Of a DNA stretch of 64,000 bases, positions 26,333 to 33,613 are shown piece after piece. Under the pieces are notes generated by a model that worked only from the letters and a program-made list of their open reading frames with translations, ran no database searches and was not told where the DNA came from. The translations under genes were made by a program, and so were the position numbers. Every line of letters starts with the position of its first letter. Position 1 is the first letter of the stretch. This DNA comes from CAZICM01 sp964537685 (lineage in GTDB: Bacteria; Myxococcota_A; Polyangia; Polyangiales; Polyangiaceae), in assembly GCA_964537685.1 (NCBI GenBank), contig CAZICM010000001.1, positions 310,001 through 374,000 of the forward strand. The letters run 5' to 3'.

Positions 26333-27808
26333 ATGAATCGTAAAATCGATGAAATAGATCCGCCCCTGCAAGCGCCTTCGCACAAAAGGGGCCTATTCTG
26401 CAACCGCACCTTAAATCTCAAGTCCATCCGCGCCATTGGCTACGACATGGACTACACGCTGATTCATTACCGCGTGGAAGCCTGGGAACGGCGCGCCTAT
26501 GAGCATATTCAGAAACGCCTCGCCGAAAAAGGGCTTCCCGTCGAAGGATTTCGCTTCGATCCTCATTTGATCACCCGGGGACTGATCGTCGACACCGAGC
26601 TCGGCAATATCGTCAAGGCCAATCGATTTGGCTATGTAAAGCGCGCTTTTCATGGAACGCGCCCGCTTGAATTCGATGCCATGCGCAGGGCCTACGAGCG
26701 CACCATTGTCGATTTGGCCAATCCGAGATGGTTTTTTATCAATACCTTCTTTTCGCTCTCCGAGGCTTGTATCTATGCTCAGCTCGTCGATGTGCTCGAT
26801 CAGCGGCGGATCGCCGAGACCATGGGTTATGCCGATTTGTTTTCAAGGGTGCGCGAAAGCGTCGATGAAACCCATATGGAAGGCACGCTGAAGGGCGAGA
26901 TTATCAATAATCCCGACCAATTCATTGAAATTGATCCCGAGCTTCCCCTAACGCTCTTGGATCAGCAGCGCTCGGGAAAGAAAATCCTGCTCATTACCAA
27001 TTCAGAATGGTATTATACCAATTCGATGATGGCCTATGCCTTCGATCCATTTTTGCCCAATGGAATGAGCTACCGGGATATTTTTGATTTCATTTTGGTG
27101 GGAGCCCGCAAGCCCGATTTTTTCTCGCTGAAATTGCCTCTATTTGAAGTGGTGGAGGGCGAAGGGTATTTAAGGCCCTGGGTGGGGCCGCTGAAAGAGC
27201 GGGGATGTTATTGGGGTGGACATGCGGCGCTGCTCGAAAAAAGCCTTGGCATGAGCGGCGATGAAATTCTTTATGTGGGCGATCATATCTATGGAGATGT
27301 GAAAGTGTCCAAGAGCCTTCTGCGCTGGCGTACCGCATTGATTGTGCGGGAAATCGAAGAGGAAATTGAACATGCCGAAGCTTTGCTCGGGAGCGAGGCG
27401 CGTATTGCTTCGCTTATGCAGGAAAAAGAAGCGCTGGAGGGTCAGCATGCCCAGCTTAAGCTGGTTCAGCAGCGGGCGCGCGAGCATTATGGTCCTCAAA
27501 CCCGCCTTTCAGAACAGGAAATTCAAATGCGTATGCTCAAAATACGCGATACAATTGGACATCTTGACGATCAAATTGCGCCCTTGGCCAAGGCGGCCTC
27601 GGAAGCAGGCAATAAAAATTGGGGACTCTTAATGCGGGCGGGCAATGACAAAAGCCATCTGGCGCGGCAAATCGAGCGTTCGGCCGATATCTATACATCG
27701 CGCGTATCCAATTTTTTGCATTACACGCCATTTGCGTTTTTGCGTTCGGTGCGGGGCACGCTTCCCCATGATGCTCCGCATGACGCAAGAGGCTTGGCCC
27801 AGCGCTAA
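26333..27808 (+). CDS. HAD-superfamily 5'-nucleotidase (cytosolic purine nucleotidase cN-II-like)
   Basis: 491 residues. HAD motif I is IRAIGYDMDYTLIHYRVEAWE (about 33-53), followed by the family signature YEHIQKRLAEKGLPVEGFRF and GLIVDTELGNIVKANRFGYV. Motif II is KILLITNSEWYYTNSMM, and motif III/IV is EILYVGDHIYGDVKVSK. This is the HAD-IG purine nucleotidase family, common in eukaryotes and in Myxococcota and relatives, hydrolysing nucleoside monophosphates such as IMP/GMP. The C-terminal third is helical, as in the family. No signal peptide, so cytoplasmic. Confidence 0.9.
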   Translation: MNRKIDEIDPPLQAPSHKRGLFCNRTLNLKSIRAIGYDMDYTLIHYRVEAWERRAYEHIQKRLAEKGLPVEGFRFDPHLITRGLIVDTELGNIVKANRFGYVKRAFHGTRPLEFDAMRRAYERTIVDLANPRWFFINTFFSLSEACIYAQLVDVLDQRRIAETMGYADLFSRVRESVDETHMEGTLKGEIINNPDQFIEIDPELPLTLLDQQRSGKKILLITNSEWYYTNSMMAYAFDPFLPNGMSYRDIFDFILVGARKPDFFSLKLPLFEVVEGEGYLRPWVGPLKERGCYWGGHAALLEKSLGMSGDEILYVGDHIYGDVKVSKSLLRWRTALIVREIEEEIEHAEALLGSEARIASLMQEKEALEGQHAQLKLVQQRAREHYGPQTRLSEQEIQMRMLKIRDTIGHLDDQIAPLAKAASEAGNKNWGLLMRAGNDKSHLARQIERSADIYTSRVSNFLHYTPFAFLRSVRGTLPHDAPHDARGLAQR

Positions 27809-27828
27809 AAGCATGCGATCGTCCAGCT

Positions 27829-28533
27829 ATGATGCAGTTTCGATTTCTTTGGATGGCATGGCTGTTGGGCGGGGTATGGGCGCTTTCGGGCTGCGGCGGC
27901 GAAGATCCTAAGCCTTCCGGTTCGGGCGGCGCGGGCGGCATGGGTGCGGGCAGCTCCAGCAGCACAAGCGGTTCAAGCGGTGGAACGGCCGGCGGTGGCA
28001 GCACGTCGGGCGGCGCGGGCGGCATGGGCGCGGGCGGCATGGGCGCGGGCGGAAGCGGAACGGGAGGCTCGATGCCAGGCCCGCTTTGCGGCGATGGCAT
28101 GGTGCAGGGCAATGAAAGCTGCGATGACGGCCAAATCACAATGAATTGCGATACCTATCAAAATGGCGGCGATGGCAAATGCGTGCCCGCCGGAACATGT
28201 TCGCCGGGTTATTTTTTATCGGGAAATCAATGCATTCCCTTGGTGCTGGCCGAACATGTGCATATCGATGTCGATAATTTTTGCAATATGAGCGTGATGC
28301 CTTTGGAATATACCGTGCCGGCTGGCCAAAAACTAAAATTGTCCTACCATAACCATAGTATGGATTACGCCGTGGATGTGTGGCTTCAATACGGCGGAGG
28401 ATTTTTGGACCTGCAGCAGGGCATGACTTGGAACGATAATTACGAACATTGTTTTGGCCCCGCTCCATCGGAAAACTACGCCGATATCACGACGGCCTGC
28501 TCCAATTACAAATTAAAAATTCATTGCCTCTAA
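27829..28533 (+). CDS. Lipoprotein with Gly/Ser-rich linker and cupredoxin-like tail of unknown function
   Basis: 234 residues. Lipobox WALSGC near residue 23, then a low-complexity Gly/Ser/Ala/Met stretch (about 30-80), a typical myxobacterial stalk. A short Cys segment follows (CGDGMVQGNESCDDGQITMN, like a DUF4215 repeat, then CSPGYFLSGNQC). The last ~90 residues are beta-rich (VHIDVDNFCNMSVMPLEYTV ... HNHSMDYAVDVW) with three cysteines and could be a small beta-sandwich. No enzyme motif. The helicase gene starts 10 bases downstream. Confidence 0.75.
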   Translation: MMQFRFLWMAWLLGGVWALSGCGGEDPKPSGSGGAGGMGAGSSSSTSGSSGGTAGGGSTSGGAGGMGAGGMGAGGSGTGGSMPGPLCGDGMVQGNESCDDGQITMNCDTYQNGGDGKCVPAGTCSPGYFLSGNQCIPLVLAEHVHIDVDNFCNMSVMPLEYTVPAGQKLKLSYHNHSMDYAVDVWLQYGGGFLDLQQGMTWNDNYEHCFGPAPSENYADITTACSNYKLKIHCL

Positions 28534-28543
28534 CCACCATCGA

Positions 28544-31114
28544 ATGGCCCCAATGACCCTTGAATTTCCCCATGACGCTCCGCTGTGGCGCAGGCTTCCG
28601 CCTCTGGGAACCGCATCGGAAGATCAAATACTCAATCGCTTTCTCGATTATGTGGCCGAGAAGAACCTGGAGCTCTATCCAGCCCAGGAAGAAGCCATTT
28701 TAGAGATTTTGGCGGGTAAAAATTTAATTCTCAATACGCCGACGGGCTCGGGCAAATCGCTGGTGGCGCTCGCGGCCCATTTTGCGGCGCTTTCGGAAGG
28801 GCTCCGCTCTTTTTATACCTGTCCCATCAAAGCCTTGGTGAGCGAAAAATTCTTTTCGCTTTGCCGCGAATTTGGGCCGGAGCAAGTCGGGATGATTACG
28901 GGCGATGCCTCGGTCAATAAAGACGCGCCAATTATATGCTGTACAGCAGAAATTTTATCGAATATGGCGCTCCGGGAGGGAAAATCGGCCGCCGTCGATT
29001 TTGTGATTATGGATGAATTTCATTACTACTCCGATCGGGAGCGCGGGGTGGCCTGGCAGATTCCGCTCTTAACGATGCCTCAGGCGACTTTTATTTTAAT
29101 GTCGGCGACGCTGGGCAAGACCGATTCTTTTGAAAAGGCGCTGACCAAACTCAATGGAAGGCCGACGGCGGTGGTGCGCTCGGCTCAAAGGCCGGTGCCT
29201 CTCGATTTTGAATACCGCGAAATGCCGCTGCACGAGACGGTGCTCGATTTGGTCAAGCAAAAAAGGGCGCCTGTTTATATTGTGAATTTTACCCAGCGGG
29301 CCTGTGCGGAAGAAGCTCAGAATTTAATGAGCATGGACTACTGCACGAAAGAAGAGAAGCGCGCCATTATCGAAGCCCTGCACGGCAAGCGTTTTGATAG
29401 CCCTTATGGAAAGGATATTCAAAAATTTATTAAACATGGGATTGGCCTGCATCACGCTGGTTTGCTTCCCAAATACAGGCTTTTGGTCGAGCAGCTCGCC
29501 CAGCAGGGTTTATTAAAAATTATTTGCGGCACCGATACTTTAGGCGTGGGTGTGAATATTCCAATCCGAACGGTGCTGTTTACAAAACTATGCAAATATG
29601 ACGGAGAAAAAACATCGATTTTATCGGTGAGGGATTTTCAGCAAATCAGCGGGAGGGCTGGGCGCAAAGGCTTTGATGACCGGGGAACGGTGGTGATTCA
29701 GGCGCCGGAACATGCGATCGAAAATTTAAGGCTGGAGGCCAAGGCGCTTTCCGATCCGGCAAAGAAAAAGAAAATTGTAAGGCGCAAGCCGCCCGAAAAA
29801 GGCTATGTGCACTGGGATCGCAATGTATTCGAAAGGCTTCGCACGTCGCCTCCCGAAGAGCTGGTGAGCCGCTTTTCGGTGACGCATGGAATGCTGCTGA
29901 ATGTGCTGGAACGGCGGGGCGGCGGCTGTAAGGCGATGGTGAAGCTGATCCGCGATTGTCACGATACGCCTTATCAAAAGCGCGAACATAAAAAGACGGC
30001 GCTGTTGCTGTTTCAATCGCTGGTGGGCGCGGGCGTGATCGCAATCACCGATCCGGCCGAAAATGCAGGCCGGAGGGTGCGCGTGCACGCCGATTTGCAG
30101 GAAGACTTTTCAATTCATCACGCGCTTTCGCTCTATTTGCTCGATACGATTAAAAAACTCGATCCCTGGAGCGAAAGCTATGCGCTCGATTTGCTGACCC
30201 TGGCCGAATCCATTCTCGAGAATCCCGATATCATTCTTCAAAAACAGCTCGATAAAGTGAAAACCAAAGTGGTGGCCGAATTAAAAGCCCAGGGCGTCGA
30301 ATACGACGATCGCATGGAGCAATTGGCCAAATTGGAGTACCCCAAGCCCAACCGCGAATTTATTTATGAAACATTCAATGAATTTGCCGCGCATCATCCT
30401 TGGGTTGGCGAAAATATAAGGCCCAAATCCATTGCCAGGGATATGTTTGAAACCGGTCAATCCTTTGCTGAATATATTAAAGATTATGGGATTGGAAGGG
30501 CGGAAGGCGTATTGCTCCGCTATTTGTCCGATGTTTACCGGGTGCTGGTGCAGACGGTGCCGCTTTCGGCCAAAACCGAGCCGGTTTACGATTTAATCGA
30601 ATATTTTTGGGCCGTTGTGAGGGATGTGGATTCGAGCCTGCTTGATGAGTGGGAAAAGATGCGCAATCCCGAGCAATTGCTGCGCGAGCGGGTGTACGGC
30701 GAGGTGAAAGCCGCGGAAGCCTTCGATGTGACGAAAAATACCAGAGGCTTTACGATATTGGTACGCAATGCGATGTTTCAGTTGCTCCGGGCATTTGCAT
30801 CGCGGGATTACGAGGAGGCGGCCGCTCTGGTTGCAGGAGGAAAACAGGCGTGGACGCCTTTGGAACTGGAAAATGCAATGGCCGGTTTTTATGAGGAGCA
30901 CACGGGAATTTTAACGGATCCAGCTTCGAGGGCTCCGGCCAATACGATGATAAAGGATGAAAAGGGCGGAACGCCCGCGGGTATTTGGGAAGTGACGCAG
31001 ATTATTTGCGATCCCGAAGGCGATAATGATTGGATTTTAGATTGTTTTATTGATTTGGAAGATTCCAGGGCAGCCGAAAAACCTGTGATCACATTGCGTA
31101 GAATTAGTTCTTGA
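28544..31114 (+). CDS. DEAD/DEAH-box helicase, Ski2-like with DUF3516-type C-terminus
   Basis: 856 residues. Walker A TPTGSGKS (65-72), motif Ia FYTCPIKALVSEKF, Walker B-like DEFHYYSDRERG, motif III LMSATLG, later LHHAGLLPKYRLLVEQLA, TLGVGVNIPIRTVLFT and motif VI QISGRAGRKGFDDRG. The DEFHYY variant of the DEAD box and the long helical C-terminus match the helicase group with a DUF3516 region known from actinobacteria and some proteobacteria. Ski2-like enzymes unwind RNA or structured nucleic acids; specific role unknown. No signal peptide. Confidence 0.88.
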   Translation: MAPMTLEFPHDAPLWRRLPPLGTASEDQILNRFLDYVAEKNLELYPAQEEAILEILAGKNLILNTPTGSGKSLVALAAHFAALSEGLRSFYTCPIKALVSEKFFSLCREFGPEQVGMITGDASVNKDAPIICCTAEILSNMALREGKSAAVDFVIMDEFHYYSDRERGVAWQIPLLTMPQATFILMSATLGKTDSFEKALTKLNGRPTAVVRSAQRPVPLDFEYREMPLHETVLDLVKQKRAPVYIVNFTQRACAEEAQNLMSMDYCTKEEKRAIIEALHGKRFDSPYGKDIQKFIKHGIGLHHAGLLPKYRLLVEQLAQQGLLKIICGTDTLGVGVNIPIRTVLFTKLCKYDGEKTSILSVRDFQQISGRAGRKGFDDRGTVVIQAPEHAIENLRLEAKALSDPAKKKKIVRRKPPEKGYVHWDRNVFERLRTSPPEELVSRFSVTHGMLLNVLERRGGGCKAMVKLIRDCHDTPYQKREHKKTALLLFQSLVGAGVIAITDPAENAGRRVRVHADLQEDFSIHHALSLYLLDTIKKLDPWSESYALDLLTLAESILENPDIILQKQLDKVKTKVVAELKAQGVEYDDRMEQLAKLEYPKPNREFIYETFNEFAAHHPWVGENIRPKSIARDMFETGQSFAEYIKDYGIGRAEGVLLRYLSDVYRVLVQTVPLSAKTEPVYDLIEYFWAVVRDVDSSLLDEWEKMRNPEQLLRERVYGEVKAAEAFDVTKNTRGFTILVRNAMFQLLRAFASRDYEEAAALVAGGKQAWTPLELENAMAGFYEEHTGILTDPASRAPANTMIKDEKGGTPAGIWEVTQIICDPEGDNDWILDCFIDLEDSRAAEKPVITLRRISS

Positions 31115-31160
31115 CGGCGTTTGGCGGCGGATCTTTGATGCTTCAGAGGAGGCGCAAGCC

Positions 31161-31802
31161 ATGAAGCTCTTTTTCTTTCCACTCTCATCGTATTCACAAA
31201 AAGTCCTAATGGCGCTGTATGAAAAGAATATCGCGTTTACGCCTGAAATGGTGGCGATTGGCGATCCCGCCGTGCGCGAGGAATATAAAAAGAATGTGAA
31301 TCCCTTTGGGAAAATCCCGACGCTGATGCTCGATAATGGCCGGATGATCCCCGAGTCGAGCATTATTATCGAATATTTAGAAGGACATTTCGCCGATTCG
31401 GGCACGCGCTTGATTTCGGGCGATGTGGATGGGATGAGGCAGATCCGCTTTATGGATCGCTTTTTTGATTTGTACATTAACGATCCAATGCAAAAGATTT
31501 TCTTCGATGGCCGGAAGCCCGAGGCGGAGCGCGATCCCCGGGGTGTGGCGGCGGCCAAGGCGACGATGGATATTGCCTTTGCCCAAGGCGATAAAATCAT
31601 GGCCGGGCGGGAGTGGGGAGCCGGGGATTCGTTTTCCATGGCGGATTGCGCGGCGGCTCCCGCTTTAAATTATGCCAGGATGGTGTATCCATTCAATGAT
31701 TACAAAAATTTGATGGCCTATACAGAGAGATTGTTGGCCAGGCCGAGCTTTGGAAGGGTGCTGAAGGAAGCCGAGCCGTTTTTTGCGATGTTAAAAGGCT
31801 AA
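31161..31802 (+). CDS. Glutathione S-transferase family protein
   Basis: 213 residues, normal GST length, with AGGAGG about 12 bases upstream of the ATG. Thioredoxin-fold N-domain: MKLFFFPLSSYSQKVLMALY (Ser active-site region), NPFGKIPTLMLDNGRMIPES with the cis-Pro and ES glutathione-binding pair, then SIIIEYLEG. Helical C-domain ends around the DSFSMADCAAAPAL motif. Likely glutathione-linked detoxification; substrate unknown. The stop overlaps the convergent glycosyltransferase stop by 4 bases. Confidence 0.88.
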   Translation: MKLFFFPLSSYSQKVLMALYEKNIAFTPEMVAIGDPAVREEYKKNVNPFGKIPTLMLDNGRMIPESSIIIEYLEGHFADSGTRLISGDVDGMRQIRFMDRFFDLYINDPMQKIFFDGRKPEAERDPRGVAAAKATMDIAFAQGDKIMAGREWGAGDSFSMADCAAAPALNYARMVYPFNDYKNLMAYTERLLARPSFGRVLKEAEPFFAMLKG

Positions 31803-32815
31803 GCGGCGCAGATAAATTCTTCGCCTTCCAAAAACCCTCGTTCCAATAGATATTCTCGCACCAAATCGCGGGCTCCCCGCGCTCCCACCGCGACAACCAC
31901 CGTGCTTTGGCCCCGTTTTAGCGCGCTTGCATCGCAAATGGGCGCTCCCCGGGCCACGCTGCCTATTTTTTTAGGATCGATATCGATAAAGAGCGATGCG
32001 CGCACTCCATGGGTTTCCAGCGCCCGCGCAAGTCTTTTTCCTGTTTGGCCCGCTCCCCATAGCGAGATGGGCCGGTTTTTCGATAAAAGCCATGGAGCTA
32101 AATACAATGCCCGCGTTTCGGTGAAGCGTTCGAGGGCATAGCGGGGATCGTAAAAGGTTGCATTGCTTGAATGCTGTCTCCAATGAAATAAAACCCGGGG
32201 AACTTTAGCTATTTGATAGCCATGCGCGTTCAGGCGCAGCCAGCATTCGTAATCTTCGGGAAAGGGGCCTTGGCGGAATCCTCCGGCGTGTTCCAGCGCG
32301 CTTTTTCGGATCATCACCGAGGGATGGCATAGCGGCGATTCGATAAAGATGGCTTTTTGATGGTCTTCAGGAGATATCAAGGCATTTTGCCAAGCGATAT
32401 AGCGAAGCATTCCTTCGCCGATAGAGGCCGGGCCGAAGAGCTGCACCTGGGTGCCCACAATCCCAAGCCTTGGGTTTTGTTCCAAGAGCCGAAGCTCGGC
32501 GCTTAGCCTTCCAGGCAGGGAAATATCATCCGCATCCATACGGGCAATGTAGGCGCCTCGCGCATGAAGAAGGCCAAATTGAAGCGCATTGGCAATTCCC
32601 CGTTCGGGTGCCGATAGATCGTTTAAACGCGAATCCTGGGCCGCCAGCGCTTGAATAACCAAAGGCCCCGCATCTGTGGAGTGATCGTTAATCGCCAAGA
32701 CTTCAAGCGGGATATCGACGTTGGACGGGTCCAAAAGAAGACTGTCCACGGCTTGCCGGATGGTGCTCTCGGCGTTGCGGTAGGGCATCAGCACCGAGAT
32801 AATAGGCGCGCCCAC
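31799..32815 (-). CDS. Glycosyltransferase family 2 with C-terminal nucleotide-binding-like domain
   Basis: 338 residues. GT-A fold N-domain: ISVLMPYRNAESTIRQAVDS, LEVLAINDHSTDAG, ARMDADDISLPGRL (the DXD-type motif), then SPLCHPSVMIRKSALEHAGG and FPEDYECWLRL. After about residue 235 a second small domain begins with ISLWGAGQTGKRLARALE and SLFIDIDPKK, a Rossmann-like GxGxxG pattern also found as an add-on in some GT2 enzymes. It would transfer sugars to a glycan or lipid; acceptor unknown. The lipoprotein gene at 32819 ends 3 bases upstream, so a shared transcript is likely. Confidence 0.87.
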   Translation of the reverse strand: MGAPIISVLMPYRNAESTIRQAVDSLLLDPSNVDIPLEVLAINDHSTDAGPLVIQALAAQDSRLNDLSAPERGIANALQFGLLHARGAYIARMDADDISLPGRLSAELRLLEQNPRLGIVGTQVQLFGPASIGEGMLRYIAWQNALISPEDHQKAIFIESPLCHPSVMIRKSALEHAGGFRQGPFPEDYECWLRLNAHGYQIAKVPRVLFHWRQHSSNATFYDPRYALERFTETRALYLAPWLLSKNRPISLWGAGQTGKRLARALETHGVRASLFIDIDPKKIGSVARGAPICDASALKRGQSTVVVAVGARGARDLVREYLLERGFLEGEEFICAA

Positions 32816-32818
32816 GGC

Positions 32819-33580
32819 TTATTTCTTTTTGAATTTCGATAGATGGGTGATATACCAGCGGCCTTGCCAGGATATCACGACATGGACATCGAGGGAATAA
32901 TTGGTTCCTTCGAGTTCATAGCGAAGTTTGCCTCTAAATGAGCGGTAATAGCCGATTTTATTGGCCTCGTCGCCGGGAGGAACCCATTTGGGCGTTGACC
33001 CGAGCTCGAAGCGCTTGAATACAGCGCCCTCCCACGATTTGCGCTTGCGGTGAAGCTTGGCGATGTCGTTGGCGTAGGTTTTATGAAGCGTTTCCCAGTA
33101 CTTGCCTGGGTCTTTTACGTCTTTTAATGGGATAAATGGCTCTTTGGGGAACCAGAATGGATCGGCCCGCTCGGGGGTATTGCTGATAATGGCTTCCCAT
33201 AGCAATTTAGCCCGCGCCTGTAGCTCATCGGAATCCGCGGGCGGTAAGATCTTATTGTCTTTGGCATAGGGCTGTTCGGGCTCGCTCCGGGCCGAAGATG
33301 CATCGGAACCGGCGTCTTCGCTTGATCCAGCATCCAAAAGCCCAGGCGCTTGAGCATCAGGTCCAGCATCCGAGGCGCCCCCGGAAGAGGGCAATAAAGC
33401 GGGCGGAGCCGCGGAAGCCGAAGGCTTGGACGAGGACGCCACAAGCTTGGATGAAACGCTTGAACTTGAATCGGCGGCCGGCGCGGCTTCGGTGGATGCG
33501 CCGTTGCCAGCGCATCCAAAGAGCAGCGGGATGGATATGAAGATAGGAACTAGAAAGCGATGCAATGCAGGCAAGACCAA
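32819..33580 (-). CDS. Lipoprotein of unknown function
   Basis: 253 residues from a TTG at 33580; other TTG codons a few residues in are equally possible and no ATG precedes the signal. The hydrophobic core ends in lipobox LLFGC. A Ser/Ala/Asp-rich linker spans to about residue 105, then a compact domain (LQARAKLLWEAIISNTPERA, DPFWFPKEPFIPLKDVKDPG, YYRSFRGKLRYELEGTNYSL, ending in Lys residues). It resembles uncharacterised myxobacterial lipoproteins; no catalytic motif seen. Confidence 0.7.
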   Translation of the reverse strand: MVLPALHRFLVPIFISIPLLFGCAGNGASTEAAPAADSSSSVSSKLVASSSKPSASAAPPALLPSSGGASDAGPDAQAPGLLDAGSSEDAGSDASSARSEPEQPYAKDNKILPPADSDELQARAKLLWEAIISNTPERADPFWFPKEPFIPLKDVKDPGKYWETLHKTYANDIAKLHRKRKSWEGAVFKRFELGSTPKWVPPGDEANKIGYYRSFRGKLRYELEGTNYSLDVHVVISWQGRWYITHLSKFKKK

Positions 33581-33587
33581 ATCCCAA

Positions 33588-33611
33588 TATTAAAATATTA
33601 AAATATTAAAA
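33588..33611. repeat. Three perfect tandem copies of the octamer TATTAAAA
   Basis: Units at 33588-33595, 33596-33603 and 33604-33611. The block fills the short space between the OmpA-family stop (33614) and the next minus-strand gene. One more copy lies at 2698-2705 next to another minus-strand stop. Confidence 0.8.
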
Positions 33612-33613
33612 GA

